Shown in pieces: positions 5,739-6,064 of a DNA stretch of 6,064 bases. This DNA is from Pseudorhodobacter antarcticus (GTDB taxonomy: Bacteria; Pseudomonadota; Alphaproteobacteria; Rhodobacterales; Rhodobacteraceae), in assembly GCA_945860375.1 (NCBI GenBank), contig CAMAQR010000118.1, positions 1 through 6,064 of the forward strand. The letters run 5' to 3'. Within the stretch, counting starts at the first letter, position 1. Each line of letters starts with the position of its first letter. A program made the translations under genes and the position numbers. Below the pieces are notes generated by a model that worked only from the letters and a program-made list of their open reading frames with translations, was not told where the DNA came from and did not search any database.

Positions 5739-6064
5739 TTAATTTGCCTCGCCAAAAACCACTCCCTCCTGCTCCGACCACGGCAAGGCCGCGCATTCAC
5801 AGAGTTCTAGCATGGTCGCAGCAGGAATCTCGCGTTTGAACACCAGACGTTTAAACACCTCGGGGGAGAGGTAAGCCAGTCGCAGCTGCCGGCTCACATA
5901 GCGTTCGGCCAAGTTCACGGACGATGCGAGATCACGCACCGTGCCGAATTCGCCAGCTTCCATGCGTCGGCGCCATGCCCAGGCGCGGCCGATGGCGCGC
6001 AGGATATGCGGGTCTTGTGTCTGATCCTCGCTCTGCAGGTAATCTGCGGGAGGCATGATTTTGG
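5739..6064 (-). CDS. C-terminal part of a probable serine recombinase or recombinase-associated HTH protein; runs off right edge
   Basis: The open frame has no stop up to the right edge. An internal ATG at 6056 would give a 105-residue protein, but the frame continues upstream (ATC, AAA), so it is probably the tail of a longer gene. The sequence RAIGRAWAWRRRMEAGEFGTVRDLASSVNLAERYVSRQLRLAYLSPEVFKRLVFKREIP, then LELCECAALPWSEQ, matches from memory the C-terminal module of many alphaproteobacterial resolvase/invertase-type recombinases, where an arm ending RDLA, a YVSR/RLAYLSPE helix-turn-helix and a terminal PxxWxEQ segment are typical. In that reading the segment helps DNA binding; the catalytic Ser domain would lie outside the window. 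No good ribosome site precedes 6056 within the visible bases. It converges on the LysR gene and is probably unrelated to the transport operon. A standalone small HTH protein is the alternative. Catalytic competence cannot be judged here. Confidence 0.6.
   Translation of the reverse strand, partial: KIMPPADYLQSEDQTQDPHILRAIGRAWAWRRRMEAGEFGTVRDLASSVNLAERYVSRQLRLAYLSPEVFKRLVFKREIPAATMLELCECAALPWSEQEGVVFGEAN

Noticed and set aside
1..6064. CRISPR array, tRNA/rRNA gene, insertion sequence ends or a defence/novel system
   Set aside because: Reading both strands gave no regularly spaced repeats, no cloverleaf, no transposase other than the partial recombinase-like tail, and no unassigned gene cluster.

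Overview
The window is GC-rich and tightly packed. Its proteins look alphaproteobacterial, most like Rhodobacteraceae (Paracoccus/Rhodobacter-type). That placement is a judgement from codon and protein character, not from a search. Nothing in it looks like a phage, CRISPR or defence system. It reads as one catabolic/uptake locus with the edge of a possible mobile element at the right end.

Layout. Five genes run leftward (minus strand) in the order ldh-like oxidoreductase (4636 to 3635), periplasmic solute-binding protein (3527 to 2520), ABC permease (2445 to 1570), ABC ATPase (1570 to 551) and aldehyde dehydrogenase (542 to beyond the left edge). A LysR-type regulator (4728 to 5630) is divergent from the ldh-like gene across a 91-bp spacer. 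After a 108-bp spacer without a recognisable gene, the end of a minus-strand ORF enters from the right edge. It resembles the C-terminal part of alphaproteobacterial serine recombinases.

How the genes fit together. The three ABC genes form a complete glycine betaine/proline-type (ProX-ProW-ProV, QAT family) importer. They are flanked by two catabolic enzymes: an LDH2-fold (YlbC/DpkA-type) oxidoreductase that resembles delta1-pyrroline-2-carboxylate/delta1-piperideine-2-carboxylate reductases, and an aldehyde dehydrogenase whose N-terminal part resembles alpha-ketoglutaric semialdehyde dehydrogenases. The divergent LysR gene is the expected local regulator. The most economical reading is an inducible operon for import and breakdown of a cyclic amino acid or its betaine (hydroxyproline, proline betaine or pipecolate-like compounds), not an osmoprotection system. 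The substrate is inference.

Regulation. The ldh-lysR spacer carries a GTTGGC-GATT-GCCAAC inverted repeat that fits the LysR T-N11-A rule, and two AGTTCAACA direct repeats. The 107-bp gap before the binding-protein gene holds three palindromes and a G/C hairpin, suggesting a second control point. A GC-rich hairpin between the binding-protein and permease genes looks like an intercistronic stabilising or attenuating element.
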